A stretch of DNA of 64,000 nt. It comes from Streptomyces sp. SID13726 (GTDB lineage Bacteria > Actinomycetota > Actinomycetes > Streptomycetales > Streptomycetaceae). The position numbers and the translations under genes were made by a program. Below are positions 42,001-50,742 of this stretch, piece after piece (the first letter of the stretch is position 1; every line of letters begins with the position of its first letter). The stretch is from contig NZ_JAAGLY010000024.1 in NCBI RefSeq assembly GCF_010548375.1, forward strand, positions 1 through 64,000. Reading direction: 5' to 3'. Below the pieces are notes generated by a model that worked only from the letters and a program-made list of their open reading frames with translations, was not told the origin of the DNA and searched no databases.

Positions 42001-43938
42001 CTACAGCTGGGTCGCCGAGCGCTCGGTCAGGCTGTACTTCTTGGCGATCGCGTTCCACAGCCGGGCCGCCTTGGCCTTCTCGGTGCTCGCGGTGCCGCTG
42101 TCGCGGTTGCCGGCCTGGGTCTGGCCGGTGGTGCGGGCCTGGCCCTTCTTGCAGCCCTTCCGGCCGGCCGCCTGGTCGGCCCAGGCCGCGTAGTGGTCGT
42201 CGGCGGACGCGGACGCCTGCCAGGCCTTGGTGAGGGCGTCCGTCAGCTCGGCGTGGTTCGGCAGCTGGTCCACGGAGATGCCCTTGAGGCGGGTCACCAG
42301 GCCGGTGCGCTGGGTCGCCGCCGAACGCAGGTCCGCGGCCGCCTGGCCGAGGTTCTTGCAGGACTTCACGTTCGCCACCGCGTTGATCACCGAGGAACGG
42401 CTGTTGCCGCTGTCGGCGAGCAGCTTGTCCAGCTCGGCGGCCTGCGTCTGCGCCGGGTCGGCGGACGGCGAGGCCGAACCGTCGGTCGCCGGGGCCGTCG
42501 CGGACACGGTCTGGTTCTTGTCGCCGCCGTCGTCGCCCCCGCCCCCGGCGAGCAGCGCGCCCGCGCCGATGCCGAGCACCACGATGCCGATGCCGACGGC
42601 CGCGATGACCGGCACCCGCGACTTGCGGCGACCGCCCCGCTCGTCGTCGTAGGCGTCACCGCCGGGCGGGACGTACGAGGGCTGCTGTGCGGCGTACGAC
42701 GGCTGCTGCGCCCCGTACGGGGGCTGCTGGGCGCCGTACCCGGGCGGGGTCGCCTCGGGCTGGGCGAAGCGGGGCAGTTGCTGGGTGGCCCCGGCCGCGC
42801 TCTCGCCGCCGGCCGCGCCGCGGAAGAGGTTGTCGAAGTCGGAGGGCGGCTGCCGCTCCCCACCGTAGGGCGTGCCGGGGCCCTGGCCGGGGACGGGGGC
42901 GATGAACTGCGTGGCCTGGGCGTCGGGGTGGGCGTGCGGCGGGAGCGGGGCGCCGGGCGCCGCGCCCTGGGTGCCGTACGGGGCCTGGCCGAACTGGGCC
43001 GCCTGGGCGGACACCTCGGGCGGCAGCGCGCCGGGGCCGACGGGCGGCAGGAACTGGGTGGCGCCCTCCGAGGCCGCGGGGCCCGCGGGGACGGGCGGGA
43101 TGAACTGCGTGGCCCCTTCGGAGGCCGCGGGACCGGCCGCGACCGGCGGGATGAACTGCGTGGCGCCCTCGTCGGCGGGCGGCAGGGGCGCGGAGGCGGG
43201 GGCGCCGGGGGCGCTCGCGGTGGGCGCGCCGGGTGCCGGCGTCGACGGGAGGGGCTGGCCGACGGGCGGCAGGTAGTACGACGTCGGCTCGTTGGAGTCG
43301 TAGCCCGTCGTCGGCTGCTGCGGGGCGCCGTAGGCCGTGACCTGGCCCTCCTGGGCGGGCAGCGGCTGGGACTGCGGGGCCGGGGCCGACGGGAGGGGCT
43401 GGCCGACCGGGGGGAGGTAGTAGGAGGTCGGCTCGTTGGTGTCGTAGCCCGGCGTCGGCTGCTGCGGGGCGCCGTAGGCCGCGATCTGGCCCTCCTGCGG
43501 GGGCAGCGGCTGCGACGGGGCTTCGGGCTGCGACTGGGGCGGTATGCCGCCGGGCTGCTGGGGGGTGCCCCAGGTCTGGGTGGCCGGCTGCGACCAGTCC
43601 TGGGCCTGACCGCCCTGGTTCTGGTCGGGGCCCCACGGGGTGCCCCAGGCCTGGCCGCCGGGCGGCTGGCTGTAGGCCGCGTCGGGCTGCGAGGGGCCGC
43701 CGTAGGAGCCCTGGGGGGTGTCCTGTCCGGACGGCCGGCCGCCGTAGCCCGGTTGCGGGCTGCCGTAGGCGGGTTGGGGGCTCTCGTAGGCGGGTTGAGG
43801 GCTCTCGTAGGGGGGTCGGGGACCGCCATATCCGCCCGTCTGTCCCGGCAGCAGGGGTTCCCCGCCGTCGGAGGGCAGCACGATGCCTTCGCGCGCTTCG
43901 CGCGCCGAGGGCTGGTCGCCCTGTCCACTCTGCGTCAC
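42001..43938 (-). CDS. Large Pro/Gln-rich single-pass membrane protein with ATQF repeats
   Basis: A 645-residue protein. Residues 1-440 are cytoplasmic low-complexity Pro/Gln/Gly/Tyr sequence. They include PAYESPQ repeats (44-65), a ~46-residue tandem duplication (143-188 and 190-235; for example YDTNEPTSYYLPPVGQPLPS) and four ATQF motifs in EGATQFIPPV context (about 259, 276, 293, 342). One membrane segment (VPVIAAVGIGIVVLGIGAGAL, 442-464) precedes an external ~180-residue helical domain with two cysteines (SCKNLG, KGCKKG). The function is unknown. The threonines in ATQF/ATQQ repeats, like those seen near Ser/Thr kinases in actinomycetes, could be phosphorylation and FHA-docking sites; this is inference. 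Confidence 0.85.
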   Translation of the reverse strand: MTQSGQGDQPSAREAREGIVLPSDGGEPLLPGQTGGYGGPRPPYESPQPAYESPQPAYGSPQPGYGGRPSGQDTPQGSYGGPSQPDAAYSQPPGGQAWGTPWGPDQNQGGQAQDWSQPATQTWGTPQQPGGIPPQSQPEAPSQPLPPQEGQIAAYGAPQQPTPGYDTNEPTSYYLPPVGQPLPSAPAPQSQPLPAQEGQVTAYGAPQQPTTGYDSNEPTSYYLPPVGQPLPSTPAPGAPTASAPGAPASAPLPPADEGATQFIPPVAAGPAASEGATQFIPPVPAGPAASEGATQFLPPVGPGALPPEVSAQAAQFGQAPYGTQGAAPGAPLPPHAHPDAQATQFIAPVPGQGPGTPYGGERQPPSDFDNLFRGAAGGESAAGATQQLPRFAQPEATPPGYGAQQPPYGAQQPSYAAQQPSYVPPGGDAYDDERGGRRKSRVPVIAAVGIGIVVLGIGAGALLAGGGGDDGGDKNQTVSATAPATDGSASPSADPAQTQAAELDKLLADSGNSRSSVINAVANVKSCKNLGQAAADLRSAATQRTGLVTRLKGISVDQLPNHAELTDALTKAWQASASADDHYAAWADQAAGRKGCKKGQARTTGQTQAGNRDSGTASTEKAKAARLWNAIAKKYSLTERSATQL

Positions 43939-44109
43939 CGGGACTCCTACTTATGGGGGAACTTCGGAATCGTCGGCTCACGCTACCGGGTCCCCCGAGC
44001 CCGGTGCCACGTAGCACAGGACGTGACCTGCGTCCCTGTGACCGCGGTAACAAATCCCGGGGGATCATGTGACAGTTCCGGGCTCCCGTCCGCTATACAT
44101 GCCCTCCTT

Positions 44110-45495
44110 TCACGCGGCCGCCTGGAGTTCGAGACGGGCCCCGAACTCCCGGACCACCGGCTCGTCCCGGAACGGTTCGAGGCGCTGCTGGAAGTCGTCG
44201 AGGTACTCCGCGCCCCGGTTGGAGCGGAGGGTCTCCAGCAACTCCACCGCCTTGAGGCCGGTGTTGCAGGCCTGCTCGATCTCGCGCTGCTGCACCTGCG
44301 CGGTGGCCAGCAGGACGTAGCCGATGGCCCTGCGGCGGGCCTTGTTCTCCGGGAGCCCGTCCAGGGACTCCCGCGCGCACCGGGCCGCCGCGTCGGCCTG
44401 GCCGAGGTCGCGGTGGCAGTGGGCCAACTCGTCGGCGAGATAGGCCTCGTCGAAGTGCGCGATCCACGCCGGGTCGTCGCCGGCCGACGGATCGGCCGCC
44501 TCCAGCGCGCTCACCGCCCGCCCGGACGCCGCCTGGGTGGCCCGCGCGTCGCCCATGAGCGCGTGCCCCCGGGCCTCCGCCGCGTGGAACATCGCCTCCG
44601 CGCGCGGGGTCACGCGGCCCCGCGCCCCTTCCTGCGCCGCCCGCGCCAACTGGGCGATCTCCCGCGGGTTCCCGAGCTGCGCGGCGAGATGGCTCATGGA
44701 CGCGGCGAGCACATAGCCGCCGTACCCGCGGTCGCCGGCCGCCTGCGCGAGCCGCAGCGCCTGGATGTAGTACCGCTGGGCCAGGCCCGGTTGGCCGGTG
44801 TCGACCGCCATGTACCCGGCGAGCTCGGTCAGTCGGGCCACCGCGGCGAACAGGTCCCGCCCGACCGCCTCCCGGTACGACCCGGCCAGCAGCCCGGAGA
44901 CCACGCTGTTGAGGTAGTGCACGACGACCGGGCGCACATGCCCGCTGCCGTACTGGTGGTCGAGGTCCACGAGGGCCTGGGTCATCGCGCGGACGGCCGC
45001 CACGTCGGACTGGCCCACCCGGGGGCCCGCCGCCCGCGCCACCTGGGAGTCCGGCGAGGAGATCAGCCAGTCACGGCTCGGTTCGACCAGCGCGGACGCG
45101 GCGACGGACGAGCCGGACAGGAAGTCCCGGCGGCCCACGTCACTGCGCCACAGCTCACACACCTGCTCGATGGCGCCCAGTACCGTCGGCGAGAACTGGA
45201 GGCCGACGCCGGAGGCGAGGTTCTTGCCGTTGGCCATGCCGATCTCGTCGATCGTGACCGTACGGCCGAGTTTGCGCCCGAGGGCCTCCGCGATGATCGC
45301 GGGCGCCCGGCCCCGCGGCTGCTGTCCGCGCAGCCAGCGGGCCACCGACGTCTTGTCGTAGCGCAGGTCGAGGCCGTGCTCGGCACCGCACATGTTGACC
45401 CGGCGGGCCAGCCCGGCGTTCGAGCACCCCGCCTCCTGGATGAGCGCCTGCAGCCGTTCGTTCGGCTGCCGCGCGACGAGAGGCCTTGCGGCCAT
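44110..45495 (-). CDS. HTH-TPR regulator (NsdA-like)
   Basis: A 461-residue cytoplasmic regulator. The N-terminus has an HTH-like segment (PNERLQALIQEAGCSNAGLARRVN, then KTSVARWLRGQQPRGRAPAIIAEALG; residues 10-75). The rest is a series of tetratricopeptide-type helices (AVARLTELAGYMAVDTGQPGLAQRYYIQALRLA, ELAHCHRDLGQADAAARCARESL; 150-440). This organisation is that of NsdA and its relatives, negative regulators of sporulation and antibiotic production in Streptomyces. Which paralogue this is cannot be stated. ATG 45495 is preferred; the frame to 45552 adds no homology. Confidence 0.85.
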   Translation of the reverse strand: MAARPLVARQPNERLQALIQEAGCSNAGLARRVNMCGAEHGLDLRYDKTSVARWLRGQQPRGRAPAIIAEALGRKLGRTVTIDEIGMANGKNLASGVGLQFSPTVLGAIEQVCELWRSDVGRRDFLSGSSVAASALVEPSRDWLISSPDSQVARAAGPRVGQSDVAAVRAMTQALVDLDHQYGSGHVRPVVVHYLNSVVSGLLAGSYREAVGRDLFAAVARLTELAGYMAVDTGQPGLAQRYYIQALRLAQAAGDRGYGGYVLAASMSHLAAQLGNPREIAQLARAAQEGARGRVTPRAEAMFHAAEARGHALMGDARATQAASGRAVSALEAADPSAGDDPAWIAHFDEAYLADELAHCHRDLGQADAAARCARESLDGLPENKARRRAIGYVLLATAQVQQREIEQACNTGLKAVELLETLRSNRGAEYLDDFQQRLEPFRDEPVVREFGARLELQAAA

Positions 45496-45944
45496 GGCGT
45501 ACCCCCTGTGGCTGCGGTGCCTGCCCACGCACCGAGTTGACGTGTCTTCCACCGAAAAGTTCCGGCCGTGAAGATCAATGCCCCGAAGTCATGGCGAAAA
45601 TGCGAGGCATGCGAGGATTGCCGGGGTAAAGGCGGTTGCCGTCCCCACACCTGGCTACCCAGCTCACGCGGATGTTCCTCCTGCGCGCCCCCACCCATGC
45701 ATCCATGCGCCCCGGACGCGGAACCGGTGCGCTTCCCCCGCGCGCGGTCACCGGCGCCGGACGGGCCGCCTCCGCCCGCCGAACAGGCCCTGCGGCAACC
45801 GCAGTCGGGCCCTGGCGCAGTCCCGCGAGAGGGCTCGGACAGTGCTCCGGGCAGCGTAAGATCACAGGGCACTGGGCGTCGCGAGACACAAGTCGGTCCG
45901 GCGCCGGGACCTGGCCGTAACTCCAGGTGGGTGCGGGAGTTGTG
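45496..45944. other. Divergent intergenic region
   Basis: About 450 bp between the NsdA-like and primase/polymerase-like genes. AT-richer words (GGCGAAAATGCGAGG near 45592) could belong to promoters. The long open frames on both strands look like GC-bias shadows. No repeat or hairpin of note. Confidence 0.5.
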
Positions 45945-45950
45945 TTGGGC

Positions 45951-46604
45951 GTGGAAGAGACGATCGCGGGCACCGAAGCCGCTCAGATTCCGAAGCAGCG
46001 CGGGGAATCGCTGCTGGAGACAGCCGTACGTTACGCCGAGGAGCGTCACTGGGACGTCTTCCCCGGCACCTGGCTGGAACCGGTCGAGGGGGTGCAGCGC
46101 TGCTCCTGCGGTGACGTCGCGTGCGCCGCCCCTGGGGCGCATCCCACCCGGGACGACTGGGCGACGCAGGCCACGGGCAGTGCGACCGTCGCGCGCCGGA
46201 TGTGGTCCAAGCAGCCCGCGGCGTCGATCCTGTTGCCCACGGGGCGTACGTTCGACGCGATCTCCGTCGCCGAGACCGCCGGGTTCCTCGCGCTCGCGCG
46301 GATGGAGCGCATGGAGTTGACGCTGGGGCCCGTGACCCTGACGCCGGACCGCCGGATGCAGTTCTTCGTGCTGCCGGGCGCGTCGGTGAAGGTGCCGGAT
46401 CTGGTGCGCAAGCTCGGGTGGGCCCCGTCGTCCCTCGACCTGGTCGCCCTCGGGGAGGGCGCGTACGTCGCCGCGCCACCCACTCGGTTCGGGTCGTCGG
46501 GGGCCGTTCAGTGGGCCTGCCGTCCCACGCCCGCGAACCGCTGGCTTCCGGACGCGGAGGAGTTGATCTCGCCGCTCGCCTACGCGTGCGGCCGGGATCG
46601 CTGA
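45951..46604 (+). CDS. Bifunctional DNA primase/polymerase-like protein
   Basis: A 217-residue protein related to the prim-pol N-terminal domain but reduced. It shows LLETAVRYAEERHWDVFPGTWLE, a CSCGDVACAAPGAHP block, WATQATGSATVARRMWSKQPAASILLPTG and ISVAETAGFLALARMERM. The usual catalytic DxD acid pair (seen in active prim-pols after GVxxG) is replaced by FDAISVAE, so polymerase activity is doubtful. It is widely conserved in Streptomyces as a stand-alone gene. Start is uncertain between GTG 45951, TTG 45945 and GTG 45927; GGGAG precedes the first two. Confidence 0.78.
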   Translation: MEETIAGTEAAQIPKQRGESLLETAVRYAEERHWDVFPGTWLEPVEGVQRCSCGDVACAAPGAHPTRDDWATQATGSATVARRMWSKQPAASILLPTGRTFDAISVAETAGFLALARMERMELTLGPVTLTPDRRMQFFVLPGASVKVPDLVRKLGWAPSSLDLVALGEGAYVAAPPTRFGSSGAVQWACRPTPANRWLPDAEELISPLAYACGRDR

Positions 46605-46623
46605 TCAGGGCTTGCGCGGCGGC

Positions 46624-46694
46624 GGTCGTCCGTGCGGCTACGGTCGCCTGTCCGGTAGTGGTCGTCTGTGCGGCCGGGGTCGCCTGTCCGGCGG
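46624..46694. repeat. 36-bp direct repeat, two copies
   Basis: GGTCGTCCGTGCGGCTACGG... and GGTCGTCTGTGCGGCCGGGG..., both ending GTCGCCTGTCCGG, 36 bp apart. They lie between the primase-like and ABC transporter genes. Confidence 0.75.
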
Positions 46695-46739
46695 TAGCCG
46701 CTTATTGAGCGCGGCTCCGCGCGCCTAAGGTTGGCGTTC

Positions 46740-47507
46740 ATGACGTCGGCTGTGAGTGTGCGTGGGCTCTGGAAGCGGTTCGGGCAGCAGGTTGCTGTTG
46801 CGGGGATCGATCTGGAGCTTCCCGCCGGGAAGTTCATCGGGCTCGTCGGGCCCAACGGGGCCGGGAAGACGACGACCCTCTCCATGGTGACCGGGCTGCT
46901 GCGGCCAGATCAGGGTTCCGTCTCGGTCGTCGGGCACGACGTGTGGCAGGACCCCGTGACCGTCAAGGCCCGGATCGGGGTGCTGCCCGAGGGGCTGCGG
47001 CTGTTCGAGCGGCTGTCGGGGCGTGAACTCCTCGCGTACTCCGGACGGTTGCGGGGCCTGCCCGGTGCCGAGGTCGACCGGCGGGCCTCGCAACTGCTCG
47101 ACGTGCTGGACCTGGCGGGCGCCCAGCACAAGCTGGTCGTCGACTACTCGACCGGCATGCGCAAGAAGATCGGGCTCGCCGCCGCGCTGCTCCACAACCC
47201 CGAAGTGCTCTTCCTGGACGAGCCGTTCGAGGGCGTGGACCCCGTCTCCGCGCAGACCATCCGGGGCGTGCTGGAGCGCTACACCGCGTCCGGCGCCACC
47301 GTCGTCTTCTCCTCGCACGTGATGGAGCTCGTCGAGTCGCTGTGCGACTGGGTCGCCGTACTGGCCGCGGGCCGTATCCGCGCCCACGGGACGCTCGACG
47401 AGGTACGGGGCTCCGCCCCCTCGCTGCAACAGGCATTCCTCGAACTCGTGGGCGCGCAGGGGCGGGACGCCGGGTCCGACCTCGACTGGCTGGGCGGCAA
47501 GCGGTGA
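46740..47507 (+). CDS. ABC transporter ATP-binding protein
   Basis: A 255-residue ATPase subunit. Walker A is GPNGAGKTTT, the ABC signature is DYSTGMRKKIGLA (variant of LSGGQ), Walker B is VLFLDEPFEGVD and the switch His is in FSSHVMEL. It energises the membrane protein encoded next (4-bp overlap, GTGA), together forming an exporter of the DrrA/CcmA or ABC-2 type. ATG 46740 starts the domain. No substrate clue. Confidence 0.93.
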   Translation: MTSAVSVRGLWKRFGQQVAVAGIDLELPAGKFIGLVGPNGAGKTTTLSMVTGLLRPDQGSVSVVGHDVWQDPVTVKARIGVLPEGLRLFERLSGRELLAYSGRLRGLPGAEVDRRASQLLDVLDLAGAQHKLVVDYSTGMRKKIGLAAALLHNPEVLFLDEPFEGVDPVSAQTIRGVLERYTASGATVVFSSHVMELVESLCDWVAVLAAGRIRAHGTLDEVRGSAPSLQQAFLELVGAQGRDAGSDLDWLGGKR

Positions 47508-49099
47508 CCGGGGACGTCGCGATCACCCCCGTCGTCGTACGGCTGAAGCTGTCGCTGCTGCGCAACGGCCTGCGCCAGTCCGGCGGACGGCGGGCCGCCT
47601 ACGTCGCCTCGGCGATCGCCGTACTCCTCGTCTCCGTCCTCCAGCTGGTCGGACTCGTCGCGCTGCGCGGCAACGAACACGCCGGCTCCGTCGTCGTCCC
47701 GCTGGTCGCGGTGCTCGCGGCGGGCTGGGCGGTGATGCCGCTGTTCTTCCCCGGCGGCGACGAGACCCTCGACCCCACCCGCCTGGTGATGCTGCCGCTG
47801 CGGCCCCGGCCCCTGGTGGGGGCGCTGCTCGCGGCCTCGCTGGTCGGCATCGGGCCGGTGTTCACGCTCTGCATGCTCGCCGGGTCCGTCGTCGCGGTCG
47901 CGCACGGCGGGGCGGCGTACGTCTTCGCCGTGCTCGGTGTCGCGCTCGCGCTGCTGGTCTGCGTGGCCCTCGCGCGGACCGTCGCCGTCGCCAACATCCG
48001 GCTGCTGACCAGTCGCAAGGGCCGTGACCTCGCGGTGCTGAGCGGACTGGTCATCGCCGTCGGGGCGCAGGTCGTGAACTTCGGTGCGCAGCGGCTGGGT
48101 TCAGGCGGCCTCGGGCAGCTCGACGGAACGGCGGACGTGCTGAAGTGGGTGCCGCCCGCCTCGGCGATCGGCGCGGTGGACTCCGCGAGCGAGGGGTCGT
48201 ACGGCATCGCGATCGCCCAACTCGCCCTGTCCGCACTCGCGTTGGCGGGGCTGCTGGCCCTCTGGTCCCGGCATCTGACCCGGCTGATGACCTCGCCCGA
48301 CGGCTCCACGCTGCCCTCCGCCGACGGGGCCTCGCGGGAACGGAGTTCGACCGGACTCGCGCGCCTGCTGCCCGCCGGCCGCACCGGCACCGTGATGGAG
48401 CGCAGCCTGCGCTATGTGTGGCGCGACCCCAAGACCAAGGCCGCGTGGGTGACTTCGCTGGCGATCGGCCTGATCGTGCCGGTGTTCAACGCGGTGCAGG
48501 GCACCGGCTCGATCTACTTCTCCTGCTTCGCCGCCGGGATGCTCGGCGTGCAGATGTACAACCAGTTCGGGCAGGACACGTCCGCGTTCTGGATGGTCGC
48601 GATGACCATCTCCTCCACCCGGGACGCCTACGTCGAACTCCGCGCGCGGGCCCTGGCGTTGCTGGTGATCACCCTGCCGTACGCCACTCTCGTCACCGTC
48701 CTGACGACCGCGCTGATCGGCGACTGGCCGAAGCTGCCCGAGGTGCTCGGCATGTCGTTCGCGCTGCTCGGGGCGATGCTGGCGACCGGGGCGTGGACCT
48801 CGGCGCGCTTCCCGTACTCCATCCCGCAGGAGGGCTACAAGAACGTGGCCCCCGGCCAGTCGGGCCTGGCCCTCGCCGCCGTCGTCGGCGGAATGGTCTC
48901 GGCCGCGCTCCTCTGCGCGCCGGTGATCGCCCTGGCCATCTGGGCGAACGTCAGCGCGAACGGCGACGACTGGAGCTGGCTGCTGCTGCCCATCGGCGCG
49001 GTCTACGGCACGGTGATCACGTTCGCGGGGCTGCGACTGGCGGCACCGCGGACGGCTCGTCAGCTGCCGGAGATCCTGACGGCGGTGAGCAAGGGCTGA
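47504..49099 (+). CDS. ABC transporter permease (ABC-2-like)
   Basis: A 531-residue membrane protein with about twelve hydrophobic segments in two halves separated by a soluble stretch (residues 255-290, SPDGSTLPSADGASRERSS). Examples are ASAIAVLLVSVLQLVGLVAL, LVGALLAASLVGIGPVFTLCML, WVTSLAIGLIVPVFNAV and LALAAVVGGMVSAALLCAPVIALAIW. It forms the channel for the ATPase encoded before it; the GTG at 47504 overlaps that stop. Two copies of a permease core in one chain would make a functional dimer in one polypeptide. Substrate unknown. Confidence 0.87.
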   Translation: MTGDVAITPVVVRLKLSLLRNGLRQSGGRRAAYVASAIAVLLVSVLQLVGLVALRGNEHAGSVVVPLVAVLAAGWAVMPLFFPGGDETLDPTRLVMLPLRPRPLVGALLAASLVGIGPVFTLCMLAGSVVAVAHGGAAYVFAVLGVALALLVCVALARTVAVANIRLLTSRKGRDLAVLSGLVIAVGAQVVNFGAQRLGSGGLGQLDGTADVLKWVPPASAIGAVDSASEGSYGIAIAQLALSALALAGLLALWSRHLTRLMTSPDGSTLPSADGASRERSSTGLARLLPAGRTGTVMERSLRYVWRDPKTKAAWVTSLAIGLIVPVFNAVQGTGSIYFSCFAAGMLGVQMYNQFGQDTSAFWMVAMTISSTRDAYVELRARALALLVITLPYATLVTVLTTALIGDWPKLPEVLGMSFALLGAMLATGAWTSARFPYSIPQEGYKNVAPGQSGLALAAVVGGMVSAALLCAPVIALAIWANVSANGDDWSWLLLPIGAVYGTVITFAGLRLAAPRTARQLPEILTAVSKG

Positions 49100-49332
49100 G
49101 GTCCGGTCGGGAGTTCGGACGGGGTGCGGGTGGGGGTGGGGGTGGGGCGCGGTTGGGCGGTCTGCGCAGGGGGGCGAGGCAGAGGTCGAAGCGGGGGGCC
49201 GGGGTTCCGAGGTCAAGGTCCGCACGGGGGCCGAGATCCAGGTCCGTGGGAGGCGAGACCCAGGTCCGCAGGCGCCGGTACTCACCCCCCGCGCTCAACC
49301 CCCGCGCTCAATCCCCGCCCCGGCCCGCCCCG

Positions 49333-50235
49333 TCACTCCCGCTCGAACCCCGCCAACCCGTCCAGGAACGGCTCTATGGCCGCCCGCCAGGCCTCCGGCT
49401 GGTCGTAGTGGACGAGGTGGCCCGCGTCCGCGACCTCCGCGTACTCGCCCCGTGGCAGGACGCGGACCATTTCCTGGGCCTCGGCTCGGCCAAGCTCGCC
49501 GTCGAGGCCGCGGACGACCAGGGTGGGGCACCTGACCTGGGCGAGTTCCTCCCAGTGGGCGTCGTAGACCCAGGTCTCTCGGGACTCCAGCATCTGCTCG
49601 GGGTCGAAGACGGGGCGCCAGCCGTCGGGGGACTCGGCCATCACCTCGGCGTAGAACTCGCCGCGGGCCGGGTTGGGCCGCTCCACCCAGGGGTCGTCCT
49701 CGCCGAACCACTTGCGGACGTCGGCGAGGGTGGCGAAGGGGACGGGCCAGGCCTTGAACCAGTCGCCCCATTCCCGCTGCGAGGCGGAGCCGAGTGCGGA
49801 GGCCCGCATGTCGCAGATGATCACCCCGCGCACCAGGTCGGGACGGCGGGCGGCGAGCTGCCAGGCGGTCAGGGCGCCCATGGCGTGGCCGATGAGGACG
49901 GTCGGGGCGAGGCCGAGCTGTTCGAGGGCCGCCTCGGCGTCCTCGACGTACGCGTCACGTGTGAAGGAGGCCCGAGGGGGCTTGTCGCTACGGCCGTGAC
50001 CGCGCTGGTCGAGCGCGACGGCCCGGTACCGCTCGGAGAGCCAACGGGCGGTGGACGCCCAGTGCGAGGCGCGGCCCATCAGGCCGTGGAGTAACAGCAC
50101 CCCGGGTGATCGTTTCTCCGGGACCTCGGGAGCCTCCGGCGGCTCCCCCACCGAATCCGTCTTGGGAGGATCACCGAACTCCCAGGCCACGAGACGTACG
50201 CCGCCCGCCCCGGTCACGTCGATGCGCCGCGCCAT
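49333..50235 (-). CDS. Alpha/beta-hydrolase fold protein lacking the nucleophile serine
   Basis: A 300-residue alpha/beta-hydrolase. The oxyanion region LLLHGLMGRASHW, the DQRGHGRSDKP motif and the catalytic His in ADAGHLVHYDQPE are present. The nucleophile elbow, normally GHSMG, reads VLIGHAMGALTA (Ala118, codon GCC). The enzyme would therefore lack classical hydrolase activity, unless another residue substitutes. It might act as a binding protein, cofactor-free oxygenase or lyase. ATG 50235 has GGGGGG upstream and is preferred to the longer frame at 50493. The extension would consist of a short Thr/Asp/Arg repeat from a repetitive upstream region. A 16-bp palindrome lies about 200 bp upstream. 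Confidence 0.85.
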   Translation of the reverse strand: MARRIDVTGAGGVRLVAWEFGDPPKTDSVGEPPEAPEVPEKRSPGVLLLHGLMGRASHWASTARWLSERYRAVALDQRGHGRSDKPPRASFTRDAYVEDAEAALEQLGLAPTVLIGHAMGALTAWQLAARRPDLVRGVIICDMRASALGSASQREWGDWFKAWPVPFATLADVRKWFGEDDPWVERPNPARGEFYAEVMAESPDGWRPVFDPEQMLESRETWVYDAHWEELAQVRCPTLVVRGLDGELGRAEAQEMVRVLPRGEYAEVADAGHLVHYDQPEAWRAAIEPFLDGLAGFERE

Positions 50236-50428
50236 TGGCACCCCCCTAGCTCCGCTCGGACCGCTCGCTCCCGCGCGAGCCGGCCGGCCGTGTGCACCGT
50301 GTCCTGACTGCTGTGCCTGTTCCGTCCTGTCCGTGCCCGTCTTGTCCGTGCCTGCCCTGTCAGTCGCCGCTCGCCGTGTCGCACATCTCTTCAGCGCACG
50401 TCCTGTGCGCCCCGTCACCCGTAGACTA

Positions 50429-50444
50429 TCGAATACGTATTCGA
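50429..50444. promoter_or_regulatory. Perfect 16-bp palindrome
   Basis: TCGAATACGTATTCGA, an AT-rich perfect palindrome in a ~70% GC region, about 200 bp upstream of the alpha/beta-hydrolase start. It looks like an operator for a dimeric regulator, overlapping a possible promoter. Confidence 0.6.
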
Positions 50445-50610
50445 AAATCGGGTCTCGCGCGGCAACACCCCTCGTTCGAGTGACCTCGCTCAAGGAATGA
50501 TCGCCGCAGTCGAGGGGAGACCTTCAGCGGGAGGCGGACCGCTCGGGGAAATCGGTCCGAAGGGGATGACCTTGAGAGCTCGGGGCTCCAGGTCAGCACA
50601 GGGGAGGACC

Positions 50611-50638
50611 GGCCCCGGCACCGAAAGGTGCCGGGGCC
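50611..50638. terminator. Strong hairpin (12-bp stem, GAAA loop)
   Basis: GGCCCCGGCACC-GAAA-GGTGCCGGGGCC, perfect. It is 209 bp past the stop of the minus-strand dmdR1-type gene and 375 bp before the hydrolase. Probably the terminator of the iron-regulator transcript. Confidence 0.75.
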
Positions 50639-50742
50639 ATCCACATGTCTACGGCACATCCGCCCGCCCCCTCAGGTCATATGCCTCACGCGACAGCCTT
50701 GCACGGGAAGCGTCGAAGCGCTGCGATTCCGCACAGTGAATC

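Noticed and set aside
42193..45540. An 1115-codon open frame on the plus strand
   Set aside because: It runs antisense to two well-supported genes and is Gly/Arg-rich with no domain; a GC-bias shadow.
50497..50739. 80-codon open frame upstream of the iron regulator
   Set aside because: Codon bias is poor and the frame contains the strong terminator hairpin.
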